The notes under the pieces were generated by a model. It did no database searches. It was not told the origin of the DNA and saw only the letters and a list, made by a program, of their open reading frames with translations. From contig CAWCZQ010000005.1 in the NCBI GenBank assembly GCA_963800205.1, positions 310,001 through 374,000 of the forward strand: a stretch of 64,000 bases of DNA, in the 5' to 3' direction. Shown piece by piece: positions 1-9,113 of the stretch; position 1 is the first letter of the stretch, and each line of letters starts with the position of its first letter. The translations under genes and the position numbers were made by a program. The DNA comes from UBA6224 sp963800205 (GTDB lineage: Bacteria; Patescibacteriota; Saccharimonadia; Saccharimonadales; UBA4665).

Positions 1-687
1 TTCGTACTCACCAACCTGCTTGTCACCTTTTTTGACGATGATTTTACCAAACGGTTGTTCTTGGATATTTCCCTCGTTCTGGAAGCGAACGACAGCTTTA
101 ATGTTCTTACTGGAGGTAAAGACGGTGTGAGGTACATCCTCTTGGCGAGCATCAAGGCTCAATAAGGTCATTTTTTCGGTGACATCTCCAGGAACTCGGA
201 CGAGCACCAACGATCCGACACTACCACTGAGCGAGATGTTTTGGCCAGAGGCACTGCTAGTGGGCGCAAAGCGAACAGAACCGTAGTAACCACCGCCGGG
301 AATATCCTTCGGCATACTTATGGTTACTTTTACCTCTTTTTGTTCACCAGGCGCGACGCTGATGGTGTCGACCGTCTTGATGTAATCTTTGAGCCCATGC
401 TTATCATTGCTTGCCCCGTTGAGCAGCAGAGCCGGAGTACCATTTTCGTCGCGAGAGTCAAAGTCATTTCGGATGACTTTTAGCTCTTCGGTGGCATCCG
501 TAACATTCTTTACGAATACACTAATTGTTTTGGAAGCACCCGGGTTAATGACTAAATCAGTGCGGACTGGCGAAACGCGCATCCCGCTACCGGTCGTTGA
601 CGCCGCAAAAGTTTTGTAGCTCGTAAAAGTTGCAACCCCTATTATCGACAGCACGGCAACCGCTAACAGCTGTAAGGTTTTTTTCAT
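1..687 (-). CDS. Secreted DUF916-like surface protein (3' end outside window)
   Basis: The gene runs off the left edge, so the C-terminus is missing. An ATG at 687 follows an AGAGGGA ribosome-binding site. The product has a signal peptide (MKKTLQLLAVAVLSI..., cleavage probably after residue ~29, TFAAS) and then beta-rich domains. Features such as GMRVSPVRTDLVINPG, a stretch like SVFVKNVTDA, and APGEQKEVKVTISMP resemble the first domain of DUF916/WxL-interacting proteins of Firmicutes, which bind peptidoglycan and partner with WxL surface proteins. It is the last gene of a four-gene minus-strand cluster of secreted proteins, which fits a surface complex. The family call rests on motif resemblance only; the missing C-terminus would be expected to hold a membrane anchor. 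Confidence 0.6.
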   Translation of the reverse strand, partial: MKKTLQLLAVAVLSIIGVATFTSYKTFAASTTGSGMRVSPVRTDLVINPGASKTISVFVKNVTDATEELKVIRNDFDSRDENGTPALLLNGASNDKHGLKDYIKTVDTISVAPGEQKEVKVTISMPKDIPGGGYYGSVRFAPTSSASGQNISLSGSVGSLVLVRVPGDVTEKMTLLSLDARQEDVPHTVFTSSKNIKAVVRFQNEGNIQEQPFGKIIVKKGDKQVGEYE

Positions 688-765
688 TGTTTTCCCTCTT
701 AATTCTTTATAACTATCCTATCAAAATGGTTTAGCATAAACAAGATAGCTGAGTTTACTCCACGC

Positions 766-1821
766 CTAAAACGTTGCGAGGCATACGTACGTAATGGTAC
801 TCACATATATGCCGGGAGCTTGGGATCTTGCGACATTAACAATATAACTCACGGTGTACTTCCGGTACGAATCAGGGGCCGGTGCACTCACGATTGTATC
901 TCCTGAGACAAATCGGTAGCGATTAGGGGTGTTATAGTTCGCCACAGCGACACCAGCTCCTGGACCAATCGGGTCAAGTCCTACATCGGGGTCGGAATTA
1001 TTACGCAGATTGATGCCAAACTGACTTATACCGGGCCGAGAGACATCATTAGAAATAATAGCCGGAATACTATCCGTTCCCGATTGCATAGTATTGCCAT
1101 TAACCGATATGACGTAGCCGCCGTTACCATTGGTGGCTGCTACCATTTGCGTCGTGCCACTGCGTGCTACTGCACGATTAAGCTCGCCGAAGTTGACATA
1201 AGAACCACTGGCCGTCGCACAATCGGTGCCCGTAATCGTCGTGCTGCTACAAAACAGCAAGAACGGCGGTACCGTCGTGCTAATAGTGAGACCAGAGTTA
1301 ATATTAAAGGCCAGCCCTCCGTAATCACGGTGAGGTCCCGTGGCATCAGAACTCGCGAATGTTTCTATCCTGGCATAATACGAACCTTCCGTATCGGGAT
1401 TGATAACATCAGTCAGTTCGAAGCGCGCCTGTACGGGGTTAACGATAAACGGCGGACGCGTCAAGACTAATACATTCGCGGTTGTGCTGGCATGCTTACT
1501 AAAACCACCCATGCCTGATTGTAATTGGATAGTTGCACCCGATATATCAAAGCCACTGGGGGGAGTACAGGGTGTACCAATAATTGGTGCATTCGAACAA
1601 AACTGCACCCGTACGGAACCGACAGAACCGCTTGTTAATACATCGAAGCCCAGCCGATACGTCGTACTGGTGCTTGGCCGTGGGTCGGCAAGGCTCAAGA
1701 ACCGGTTAGACATCTGCAGGCCAGAAGCATGCAGATACCAAAACAACCCTACTACAATAAGTAGTAGGGTTGTTAGAGAAGTTACTAACACTCGGGGACT
1801 GAACGAACGGATTTTAACCAC
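766..1821 (-). CDS. Secreted beta-sandwich surface protein, paralog 1
   Basis: 351 residues, GTG start at 1821 preceded by an AAGGGG site. An uncleaved or signal-type hydrophobic segment lies at about residues 12-31, and the rest is extracellular. It shares with the next two upstream genes a motif near residue 72 (VQFCSNAPIIG followed by a second Cys and a Pro-rich turn), a central QFGINLRNNS stretch, and a C-terminal strand pattern ending APGIYVSTITY then LATF. The C-terminal pattern recalls the end of WxL domains (AGxYxxxxxWxL), but the WxL tryptophan motif is not there. It lies 19 bp after its paralog and 78 bp before the DUF916-like gene. A structural surface role is inferred. Confidence 0.6.
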   Translation of the reverse strand: MVKIRSFSPRVLVTSLTTLLLIVVGLFWYLHASGLQMSNRFLSLADPRPSTSTTYRLGFDVLTSGSVGSVRVQFCSNAPIIGTPCTPPSGFDISGATIQLQSGMGGFSKHASTTANVLVLTRPPFIVNPVQARFELTDVINPDTEGSYYARIETFASSDATGPHRDYGGLAFNINSGLTISTTVPPFLLFCSSTTITGTDCATASGSYVNFGELNRAVARSGTTQMVAATNGNGGYVISVNGNTMQSGTDSIPAIISNDVSRPGISQFGINLRNNSDPDVGLDPIGPGAGVAVANYNTPNRYRFVSGDTIVSAPAPDSYRKYTVSYIVNVARSQAPGIYVSTITYVCLATF

Positions 1822-1840
1822 TTACAATCCCCTTCTGTTG

Positions 1841-3019
1841 TTAGAATGTACCGGTTGCGATGAGCGATTCGTTGACCGTATATACACCGGCTGGTGTGGT
1901 TACGTCGGCGGTCGCTGCAAACTCCAGAACATTGTTGATGTTGTTACAGACAGATGCTGAGCTAAAGATTGGGTCGCCGTAGGTTCCGTAGGTAGCGGCT
2001 TGCATGGTGTAGCCAGCTCCAGAACCGTAGTTAGCGTTAGCTGTTGTCGATCCCACTGGGTTACCACCGTCGATGCCGTCACTGACATTCACACCGAAAG
2101 CTGCGGTACCGTTGGTGATGGTAGCTAATGTACCGGATACTGCTGGTATTGGACAAGTGGCACCGTTGTCGTTACTCAAGCCAGCACACGCCGAACTCGA
2201 AACGTTTTTCATGGTGACCACTGCGCCGTGCAAGGCGTTAGTCGACATCTGTGTTGCTGCCCAGTCCGTATCAACGGCGGTGCTGTCCAACACTGCTGGT
2301 GAGCCGTGGCCGAGCGTTAGTGCTGGTGTGTTCAAGCTGGTACAACCATCGCCAGGGATACCGGCTGGTGCTGAACCACTGTTGTCACTCTTTGAGACAC
2401 AGAAGGTCAAGGTTTCCATGACGGTTGCGGTTACCTGTACGGTATCAGTAGTAGTGAGCGCAAATCCACCATAGTCGACGTAGTTTCCGAGCGTGGTCGG
2501 ACCAGTGTAGGGGCTACCACCACCGTAGGCCGTGTCGCTATAGGTGTAGGTTCGAGCAAAGAACGTACCAGTTGCGCTTGGGTTCACGACACCAGTAACG
2601 GTAAAGTCAATCGCTGACGTACCCAAGGCTGCGCCACCACCTTTTGTAATCTTCACCGTCGTACCGGTGACTGCTGCCATAGTCCAGCTTGCCGTGCCAG
2701 TTCCGGCAGTAAAGCTAGCTGAAGCGAAGCTCATGCCAGCTGGGCTGGTACAGGCGTCGCCGATAATTGCCGAGCTCGCACAAAAGTCGACGATCAAACT
2801 TTGTGCACCTGCCGTTGCTGGCGTGTAGGTTACTTTGTAACTTACACCGGTGGCGCCAGGGCGGCCATCTGATATTTGGATGCTGCGGTTTTGCACCTGA
2901 CCAGCCGCGAATGCTACATTCGTCAAAGCCGGTAAACCGCCTGATACCGCAAGACCTAACGCAGTAATAACTGCCAAAGGCCGACGCAGTTGGTGCAGTG
3001 CATGCCTTATATAGTTCAT
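1841..3019 (-). CDS. Secreted beta-sandwich surface protein, paralog 2
   Basis: 392 residues with a signal peptide (about residues 1-39, ending VAFAAG). The start at 3019 is supported by an AGGAG box 7 nt upstream. The ectodomain is Ser/Thr/Gly-rich and low in charge, typical of surface beta-sandwiches. It repeats the paralog motif VDFCASSAIIGDAC near residue 76. A second Cys pair surrounds the middle domain (TFCVSKSDNS...GDGC), and the C-terminus ends with PAGVYTVNESLIATGTF. It has no LPxTG or WxL anchor, so it may be held by the neighbouring DUF916-like protein. It is the central gene of the cluster. Confidence 0.6.
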   Translation of the reverse strand: MNYIRHALHQLRRPLAVITALGLAVSGGLPALTNVAFAAGQVQNRSIQISDGRPGATGVSYKVTYTPATAGAQSLIVDFCASSAIIGDACTSPAGMSFASASFTAGTGTASWTMAAVTGTTVKITKGGGAALGTSAIDFTVTGVVNPSATGTFFARTYTYSDTAYGGGSPYTGPTTLGNYVDYGGFALTTTDTVQVTATVMETLTFCVSKSDNSGSAPAGIPGDGCTSLNTPALTLGHGSPAVLDSTAVDTDWAATQMSTNALHGAVVTMKNVSSSACAGLSNDNGATCPIPAVSGTLATITNGTAAFGVNVSDGIDGGNPVGSTTANANYGSGAGYTMQAATYGTYGDPIFSSASVCNNINNVLEFAATADVTTPAGVYTVNESLIATGTF

Positions 3020-3123
3020 GTTTTTCTCCTGTTAATTTTTTTTGATTTTAGGATATTCCTAGGCAAAATATATCACGCTTATGTTAAGTAATGCAACTAT
3101 TTATTTGTGATTTTATCCACAGC

Positions 3124-3924
3124 TCAATAGGTGCTGGTGGCCACTAGACTATGTTGCATAGTGTAGGTTCCACCAGGCGTAGCACTGCTTATGTTAAATA
3201 AATAGCTCACGGTAAATAATGTAAAGCCAGAGCTACTCGATGATTCGGCAATGACATCGCCCTTACTATACTTATACTGGTCCGCTGTATTATAGCCGCT
3301 CGCTGCCTGACCGAAGCTGAACGAACTATCGGGATCTTGGGTAGGGTTAGCTCCCAGTCCGCCACTACAGCTGCCATTACCGCTTCCGGGGGCTGAGGCG
3401 GGACAACTATTAGCGACAAGGTTTATGCCAAATTGCTCAACCCCTACTGTACTGGCACCTGCTGTGCCACTGGAATTCATAGCGTAGCTGCCATTTTTTG
3501 GGGGGTCTGATGCGGTCGTTACTTGGTAGCCGCTCGCCAAGTAAGACTTTACCTGAAATGTAGCGGTACCGACATGCGTTTCGCTGGTGTCTAGAACCCC
3601 CACGTCGACGCTCGGCGTATTCACACTCATCTCAAGTGATGGCGAGCGATCAGTGTTGAAGCCGGCCTGCGCGCAATAGGTGAGTGTACAGGTTTTGCCG
3701 ACGCCTAGTTCTCCGGCCGTCTGCTTCGAGCAGTAGCTGCCGCCGCATGCGTTTAGTTCACCGCCGCTCCCAAAAAATGTTTCGCTCACCTGGTACTGGG
3801 TACCACACGATTGAGCGTTAGCCGTACAGGCTGCGGTTGCCAAACCGGCCGGTGCAGCCGCAAGCAGTAATACTAGCCCCAATAGGCCCCAAATCCGTTT
3901 GACGCGTCTGTTGTTTTTAAACAT
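3124..3924 (-). CDS. Secreted Cys-rich surface protein, paralog 3
   Basis: 266 residues and the first gene of the minus-strand cluster. It has a strong signal peptide (basic KNNRRVKR then a hydrophobic core, cleaving near TATAACTA). The N-terminal third holds seven cysteines in about 60 residues, and the middle and C-terminal parts match the two downstream paralogs (EQFGINLV..., GGTYTMQHSLVATSTY end). There is no ribosome-binding site; a TACAAT box lies 9 nt upstream of the ATG, suggesting a very short or absent leader. It lacks the long middle domain of paralog 2. Function unknown; probably an extracellular structural or adhesive subunit. Confidence 0.55.
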   Translation of the reverse strand: MFKNNRRVKRIWGLLGLVLLLAAAPAGLATAACTANAQSCGTQYQVSETFFGSGGELNACGGSYCSKQTAGELGVGKTCTLTYCAQAGFNTDRSPSLEMSVNTPSVDVGVLDTSETHVGTATFQVKSYLASGYQVTTASDPPKNGSYAMNSSGTAGASTVGVEQFGINLVANSCPASAPGSGNGSCSGGLGANPTQDPDSSFSFGQAASGYNTADQYKYSKGDVIAESSSSSGFTLFTVSYLFNISSATPGGTYTMQHSLVATSTY

Positions 3925-3967
3925 GCTAATGCTATTGTAACGAGCGTTTTCATCAAAGGCAATTACG

Positions 3968-3996
3968 TTTACGTTTAATACCGTATACTGTATGAT
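3968..3996 (+). promoter_or_regulatory. Putative sigma70-type promoter
   Basis: TTTACG (3968-3973), a 17-bp spacer and TATGAT (3991-3996) lie 31 bp upstream of the plus-strand gene at 4028, within the divergent gap. The spacing is ideal; activity is untested. Confidence 0.45.
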
Positions 3997-4027
3997 AGGC
4001 AGTAATCATTAGAGTTATTAAAATACC

Positions 4028-5032
4028 ATGGAACAAAACCCAAACACAGACGATTCGGATTCGCTGGAGTCACTAGAATCAACAGATAATTCGGCCGCTA
4101 GTCCACCTAGTAACGGCTCTAATGGGCCCGTCGCGACTCCCGAAAATCAAAACTCCTCCAGCGACGCACCGTCCCCGGTTCGCAAACGATCGAAGTTTAA
4201 GGATGTGCTCGCTCATGTAAACATTTACTTGCTCGGCTTTATTCTCCTCCTCGTCGTTGCCGGCAGTGGTGGTGGCATCTACTACCTTAATAGCACAAAT
4301 AGCACCGCCACAAATTCCAAGCTAAAATCACAGGCGCTTTCGACGGAAAGTCTGAAAGAGCTTGCCAATAGCGATGTTACCGTGGGAGATAGCAAGCAAG
4401 TCCTGACTGTCCAGAGCAACGCAATATTTGACGGCTCAGTGCTCCTGCGTGGTGACGTAGAAGTTGCCGGAAAGCTCGTCGTCGGTGACAAACTTTCCTT
4501 AACCGGCATCGATGTCGGTGGCGAAAGCACCCTACAAGATGTCAAGATCTCCAATGATTTAGCGGTGTCACACAACTTAGCCGTCCAGGGTCAAACTACC
4601 TTACGCGGCGATCTGAGCGTTAACGGCAGCACCACCTTTAACGGCCTCTCAGTGAGCACCCTTACCGTCAGCAAACTTAATCTAAATAGCAGCCTGACCC
4701 TCACCCACCACATCATTGCTGGTGGCAGTACACCTTCGCGCAGCAGCGGTACTGCGCTCGGGAGTGGCGGCACAGCATCGGTGAGCGGCTCTGACACCAC
4801 TGGCTCAATCCGGGTTAATACGGGTGGTAGCCCTGCTGCCGGCTGTTTTATAACGGTTAACTTTGCGGAACGATTCAACAGCACACCACACGTCGTCGTA
4901 ACACCAGTGGGCTCAACCGCCGGTAGCCTCCCCTATTATGTCGATCGTTCGAGTAGCAGTTTCAGCGTCTGTACCAGTTCTCCCGCCCCGGCCGGACGGA
5001 CCTTTGGCTTCGACTACGTAGTACTCGGCTAG
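4028..5032 (+). CDS. Single-pass membrane protein with fibre-like beta repeats
   Basis: 334 residues. Residues 1-55 are acidic and Ser/Pro/Asn-rich, followed by a basic RKRSKFK patch and one transmembrane helix (about 66-90, IYLLGFILLLVVAG), so the N-terminus is cytoplasmic. Residues ~125-235 contain short beta repeats of the type GDVxVxGxLxVGxxxxL, resembling bactofilins or the shafts of phage tail fibres. The last ~90 residues, with two cysteines, look like a compact trimeric tip or carbohydrate-binding head. It is the only plus-strand gene between the secreted cluster and the ATP synthase operon. An adhesin-like surface fibre is a reasonable inference; no enzymatic motif is visible. Confidence 0.55.
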   Translation: MEQNPNTDDSDSLESLESTDNSAASPPSNGSNGPVATPENQNSSSDAPSPVRKRSKFKDVLAHVNIYLLGFILLLVVAGSGGGIYYLNSTNSTATNSKLKSQALSTESLKELANSDVTVGDSKQVLTVQSNAIFDGSVLLRGDVEVAGKLVVGDKLSLTGIDVGGESTLQDVKISNDLAVSHNLAVQGQTTLRGDLSVNGSTTFNGLSVSTLTVSKLNLNSSLTLTHHIIAGGSTPSRSSGTALGSGGTASVSGSDTTGSIRVNTGGSPAAGCFITVNFAERFNSTPHVVVTPVGSTAGSLPYYVDRSSSSFSVCTSSPAPAGRTFGFDYVVLG

Positions 5033-5043
5033 TGTGCCAAAAC

Positions 5044-5373
5044 CTATACGTCTAAAAATACGACCACACGATTGCCGTGGACGTGCATAATGCCACCAGA
5101 GATAGTGATAGGTATGGGACCGCGCTGAGAATCAATTGCTAATTCACATGGCTCGAGCAATGAGATAAAACTGTGGTGTCGCGGCAGGACATCAAACGTA
5201 CCAGTCGTATTGACGGCCGTAATACTATAGGCTGGTTCGTCGAAGTACAATTTGAATGGAGAGTAGACTTTGACCTGCAGCACTTCTCGGCCGCTATCGT
5301 CGAGCCCCGGATGCTCTGAAGCTTTGCCGTCATCGATGATTTTACCAGTACTGGCGTCTTGGCGTTTTACCAT
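5044..5373 (-). CDS. atpC: ATP synthase F1 epsilon subunit
   Basis: 109 residues covering the N-terminal beta-sandwich of F1 epsilon (FKLYFDEPAYSITAVNTTGTFDVLPRHHSFISLLEPCELAI, with the usual G-x-FxVLPxHxxF core). The C-terminal two-helix inhibitory domain of typical 130-140 residue epsilon subunits is absent, so ATP-dependent epsilon inhibition is unlikely. An N-terminal extension of ~30 polar residues precedes the domain. It is the last gene of the ATP synthase operon, 7 bp after atpD. Confidence 0.85.
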   Translation of the reverse strand: MVKRQDASTGKIIDDGKASEHPGLDDSGREVLQVKVYSPFKLYFDEPAYSITAVNTTGTFDVLPRHHSFISLLEPCELAIDSQRGPIPITISGGIMHVHGNRVVVFLDV

Positions 5374-5380
5374 AAGAAGA

Positions 5381-6685
5381 CTAGACGATTATTTCCTCGA
5401 TACCGTTCAACGTGTCTTCGCGCGTCCATGATTCACCCTTGGCGGAAGACTGATTTTCCATAACGTGCATTTTTTGGGTAAAGAACTGAATAAGCTTTTT
5501 GGCTTTTGCGTAATCAGCGCGGTCTGTGGCCGATAACTCATTTTCTCCAATAATGGCAATGATGCCCTTGAGGCTCTCATACTTCTGCAGCAAGCTCTGG
5601 ACCTGCACACTGAGTACGTAGTGGCGTTCGCCAACTATATCTGGACTTAACAAGCTAGAAGTCGTGCGCGTGAGGTCGACTGCAGGTCGTATTCCTTGTT
5701 CGGCGATGGCACGGCTCAGCACGATAATGCTATCAAGTTCGTGCTGAATCATCTGCACTGCCGGGTCGGAAAGGTCGTCGGCTGGGACGTAAATGGTCTG
5801 GACGGCTGTAATGGAGCCCTTGTCGTTACTGCTCAAGCGGTCCTGTAGCGTCTTAACATCCGAGAAAATTGTCGGTTCATAGCCACCTTCAGAAGGTACC
5901 TGACCTAAAATTGTCGAAACTTCATTTTTAGCCTGGACGTAGCGGTACATGTTATCTGCGAAGAACAGGATGTCTTTTTTCTGCTCATCACGGAAATACT
6001 CGGCCAACGTCACGGCGCTTTGGGCAATCAAGGCACGCTGGACGGGGTTTTGGTCCATCTGGCCAAAGAACATACACGTATTTTTGAGCAGATCTCGTTC
6101 TTTCAGTGTTTCATAGAGCTCGTGACCTTCACGGATACGCTCACCGATACCAGCGAAGAACGACAATCCACCGCCGCTTTGGGCGATGTTGTTAATAAGC
6201 TCCATCGTCAGGACCGTTTTACCGACACCGGCACCACCGATAATGCCGATTTTGCGGCCTTTGACGAAGGGCGTAAAGAAATCGATAACTTTGACGCCCG
6301 TTTCCAAAATCTCTGCCTTACTTCCGCTGAAGCCCGATTTACTTTCGGCAGCTTTGAAGATACTCTTTCGAGCTAATTTATCGCTGATAGGCTCGCCGCC
6401 GTCGATGGGTCGCGCCGTGGCGTCGACTACGCGGCCGATGAGATCGTCGCCGACTGGAATTTCTAGCGTATGACCAGTTGAGGTAGTCGACATGCCTTTT
6501 TGAATGGTGCGGTCTGCATATAAGTTTAAGCAGACGGCGATATTACCTTCTTGGAGGCTATCGACCAACAGCTCAGACTGGTTTTTGTTATCTACCTTCA
6601 ACACATCATGCGTTGCGGGCACTTCTTCGTCAAACTCTACACGGACGATCAAATCCTTGACGGCACGTACTACACCCTTACTCAT
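5381..6685 (-). CDS. atpD: ATP synthase F1 beta subunit (catalytic)
   Basis: 434 residues, slightly short for the family (~465). It contains the Walker A loop GGAGVGKT at residues ~150-157, the catalytic-glutamate segment GERIREGHELY near 181, and the conserved GSITAVQTIYVPADDLSDPA stretch. It catalyses ATP synthesis or hydrolysis in the alpha3beta3 head at the cytoplasmic face of the membrane. The ATG overlaps the end of atpG by 4 bp (ATGA), implying translational coupling. Order b-delta-alpha-gamma-beta-epsilon is the standard bacterial F-type order. No lesions seen. Confidence 0.95.
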   Translation of the reverse strand: MSKGVVRAVKDLIVRVEFDEEVPATHDVLKVDNKNQSELLVDSLQEGNIAVCLNLYADRTIQKGMSTTSTGHTLEIPVGDDLIGRVVDATARPIDGGEPISDKLARKSIFKAAESKSGFSGSKAEILETGVKVIDFFTPFVKGRKIGIIGGAGVGKTVLTMELINNIAQSGGGLSFFAGIGERIREGHELYETLKERDLLKNTCMFFGQMDQNPVQRALIAQSAVTLAEYFRDEQKKDILFFADNMYRYVQAKNEVSTILGQVPSEGGYEPTIFSDVKTLQDRLSSNDKGSITAVQTIYVPADDLSDPAVQMIQHELDSIIVLSRAIAEQGIRPAVDLTRTTSSLLSPDIVGERHYVLSVQVQSLLQKYESLKGIIAIIGENELSATDRADYAKAKKLIQFFTQKMHVMENQSSAKGESWTREDTLNGIEEIIV

Positions 6686-7542
6686 ACGACAGCCTTCCCT
6701 CGTAATCCATTGATAATTTCTTTCAGTCGCTCGTCGCTAACTGCTCGCTTAGTCCGGTTATATTGCAACACAAGGTCATGATGAGTTTCTGTAGCTCGTT
6801 GCTTCGCAGAGCTCATGGAGCGGAAGCGGCTGGCGTACTGGGCCAGCTTAGAATCCAAGATCAACTGGCTGAGCGAAATCTGTAACATTGAGCGCTCTAA
6901 GTGCGAAACAACCTCGTAGGTACTCGGCTCGAAGATATACGTATCATCACTAATAATCTCTAAGTCCTCATCTTTCTTACTATTCATAGAACCAGCGTCC
7001 TGGACGGCTTTTTGCAGTTCAATTTTACGGACATTTTGCACCATGAGTGACTCATAAGACTGGTAGAACACGCTCGTACTTCGATACTTGGCGATTTGAT
7101 TAATGAGAGGTGTGACATTGATGTTTTCGTCTTTGGCCGGCAGCTTATAGTATTTTTTGTAGCTCACGCCTCGCTGACTCAACTGGATGGCACCATGGTG
7201 ACCGACCACAATAATATCTTGCTTTGCAGCATCGTACTGCTTAAGCATCCAGGTAATGAGGCGTTGGTCGATATCGCCACTAAAGCCGCCTTCGGCCGTA
7301 ATGATAATGTAAAGATCACGTTCGAGCGCTTTCTCGTCCTCGTCTCTACCAAAGCGAAACAAGCTATCTACCCGAATTTGTGTGTAGATAGACCACAGCT
7401 CGTTAAAGAACTTTTGTGACTCCAGTACTTGGTTTTTAGTCTGGGCAATTCGCATACTGGCAAGACCTTCGAATACGCCAGTTAGGCCAACTATTGTCGA
7501 CATACCATCACGTTCGACGGCTATTTCGCGTGGCTGCTTCAT
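6682..7542 (-). CDS. atpG: ATP synthase F1 gamma subunit
   Basis: 286 residues, the normal family length. The N- and C-terminal helices that form the central rotor shaft are recognisable (C-terminal SMSSAKQRATETHHDLVLQYNRTKRAVSDERLKEIINGL; typical gamma has MxxAtxNAxxxixxLxLxyNxxRQAxITxEixEIvxGA). The N-terminus is more divergent than in most bacteria, beginning MKQPREIAVERDGMSTI. It overlaps atpA and atpD by 4 bp on each side. The rotor shaft is present although no c-ring gene is found in the window. Confidence 0.88.
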   Translation of the reverse strand: MKQPREIAVERDGMSTIVGLTGVFEGLASMRIAQTKNQVLESQKFFNELWSIYTQIRVDSLFRFGRDEDEKALERDLYIIITAEGGFSGDIDQRLITWMLKQYDAAKQDIIVVGHHGAIQLSQRGVSYKKYYKLPAKDENINVTPLINQIAKYRSTSVFYQSYESLMVQNVRKIELQKAVQDAGSMNSKKDEDLEIISDDTYIFEPSTYEVVSHLERSMLQISLSQLILDSKLAQYASRFRSMSSAKQRATETHHDLVLQYNRTKRAVSDERLKEIINGLRGKAVV

Positions 7543-9113
7543 TTCTTAGCCTCGGCGTGTTCCTTTTCTTTACCCTTTTTGTCTTTAGAATCTTTAACTG
7601 GCTCAGGGGCTGGGGCGGGCGTCGGGGCTGGGGGTGTTTCGGCTTGTGACGACGGAGCTGATGGTTCGTTATCCGACTTATTCTCCGGCGCCTTTGTCTC
7701 TAACTTACTTGCCTTAAGTAATGCATCGCGGAATGGTTCAAAGCTAGTAATCTTTCCTTCCTCGGTAAGTGCTTTGGCGGTTTGTTTGAGCTTATCAATA
7801 TCAATCACATTATCGACACTGTAGTTAAGGATAATGTCGAACATCGCCGTTTGCGCTAAGGTACGGTAGGTTTCGTCTGGAGCTTGGTTCATGAGCTTAA
7901 ATAATTGGTCGCCAACATGCAAATCTTTCTTGGCTTGCTCGCCTAGTTCTGATCCAAAGCGAGAGAATTCCTTAGCTTCACGGTAAGAGTTCAGCACCTT
8001 GATGGTCTGACCGGCAAGCTCTTTTTGCTTGTCGTTTTGGCCGACACCACCAATACGAGTTACGCTGAGTCCCGCGCTTACTGCCGGTCGCATCGTGTCA
8101 CGGAAGATCGCCATATCCAATATCCACTGACCGTCGGTAATAGACATAACGTTGGTCGGCAAGAAGGCGGTAATGTCGCCGTCGTTGGCCAACACAATTG
8201 GTAAGGCTGTTAGGGTCTTGCCATTGCGTGAAATGCGTCCTGCCCGCTCCAGTAAACTTGAGTGAGCGTAGAACATATCACCAGGAAAACTGTCGCGTCC
8301 GGGGCTTGTCCCAGCGAGCAGTGAGATTTCCCGATAAGCTTGGGCGTGGCTGGTTAGGTCGTCGTAAATTATCATGCTGTCGAGGCCGCACTCCTGCCAT
8401 AAGTACTCTGCCAACGAGCAGCCGACATACGGTGCCAGATAGCTCATGACGAGGGATTCAAATGCGGTGGACACAATAACAATCGAAGATTTCATGGCGT
8501 CGTTTTGTTGCAAACGGCCAATGAGGGCATCCACGTCACTGCGACGCTTAGCTACCAACACATACACGGTCACCACATCGGTCTCTTTTTGGTTCAAAGC
8601 CATCTGCAGCGCCATCGTGGATTTGCCAGATTTACTATCGCCTAAGATAGCCATGCGCTGCCCACGGACAAGGGGGAACAGTTCGTCAAGGATCATCAGA
8701 CCTGTTTCGAGCTGCGTATCGAGTGCCTGGCGTTCAAACAGCTTTGGTGCATCATGAAATACTGGCCAGATGGCATCGGCGGCAATTGGTCCTTTGCCGT
8801 CGAGTGGCTCGCCGTTTACCGAGATAACGCGTCCCACAAAATCTTTACCAACTTTACTGACGAGTTCATCGTGTTGCTGTACTACCGTCATACCAGGGAC
8901 AATTTGCGTCGTCCCCAGGTGCAAGACCACCACGTAATCTTCGAGCACGTGGTGAACTAAACCTTTACTGCCATCCTCGAACATGACAAGGGCATGAACG
9001 TTGACAGGGTGGAGCCCGCGTACCTTTATGAGAAACCGGTCGACGGCCGTTACTTCACCTATGGGCTTGCCTTTGGCGACAAGCTGTTCGTAGTGGCGAT
9101 TATCGGCACTCAC
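7539..9113 (-). CDS. atpA: ATP synthase F1 alpha subunit with Pro/Lys-rich tail
   Basis: 524 residues, GTG start overlapping the atpH stop by 4 bp. The non-catalytic nucleotide-binding loop is GDSKSGKS (residues ~158-165), differing from the usual GDRQTGKT. The signature GRDSFPGDMFYAHSSLLERAGR and the conserved arginine region follow. The alpha fold ends near residue 460; the last ~60 residues are a low-complexity tail rich in Pro, Ala, Glu and Lys (PAPTPAPAPEP, KDKKGKEKEHAEAKK). This tail is not part of the standard family and should project from the C-terminal domain near the membrane face. The core is intact. Confidence 0.93.
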   Translation of the reverse strand: MSADNRHYEQLVAKGKPIGEVTAVDRFLIKVRGLHPVNVHALVMFEDGSKGLVHHVLEDYVVVLHLGTTQIVPGMTVVQQHDELVSKVGKDFVGRVISVNGEPLDGKGPIAADAIWPVFHDAPKLFERQALDTQLETGLMILDELFPLVRGQRMAILGDSKSGKSTMALQMALNQKETDVVTVYVLVAKRRSDVDALIGRLQQNDAMKSSIVIVSTAFESLVMSYLAPYVGCSLAEYLWQECGLDSMIIYDDLTSHAQAYREISLLAGTSPGRDSFPGDMFYAHSSLLERAGRISRNGKTLTALPIVLANDGDITAFLPTNVMSITDGQWILDMAIFRDTMRPAVSAGLSVTRIGGVGQNDKQKELAGQTIKVLNSYREAKEFSRFGSELGEQAKKDLHVGDQLFKLMNQAPDETYRTLAQTAMFDIILNYSVDNVIDIDKLKQTAKALTEEGKITSFEPFRDALLKASKLETKAPENKSDNEPSAPSSQAETPPAPTPAPAPEPVKDSKDKKGKEKEHAEAKK

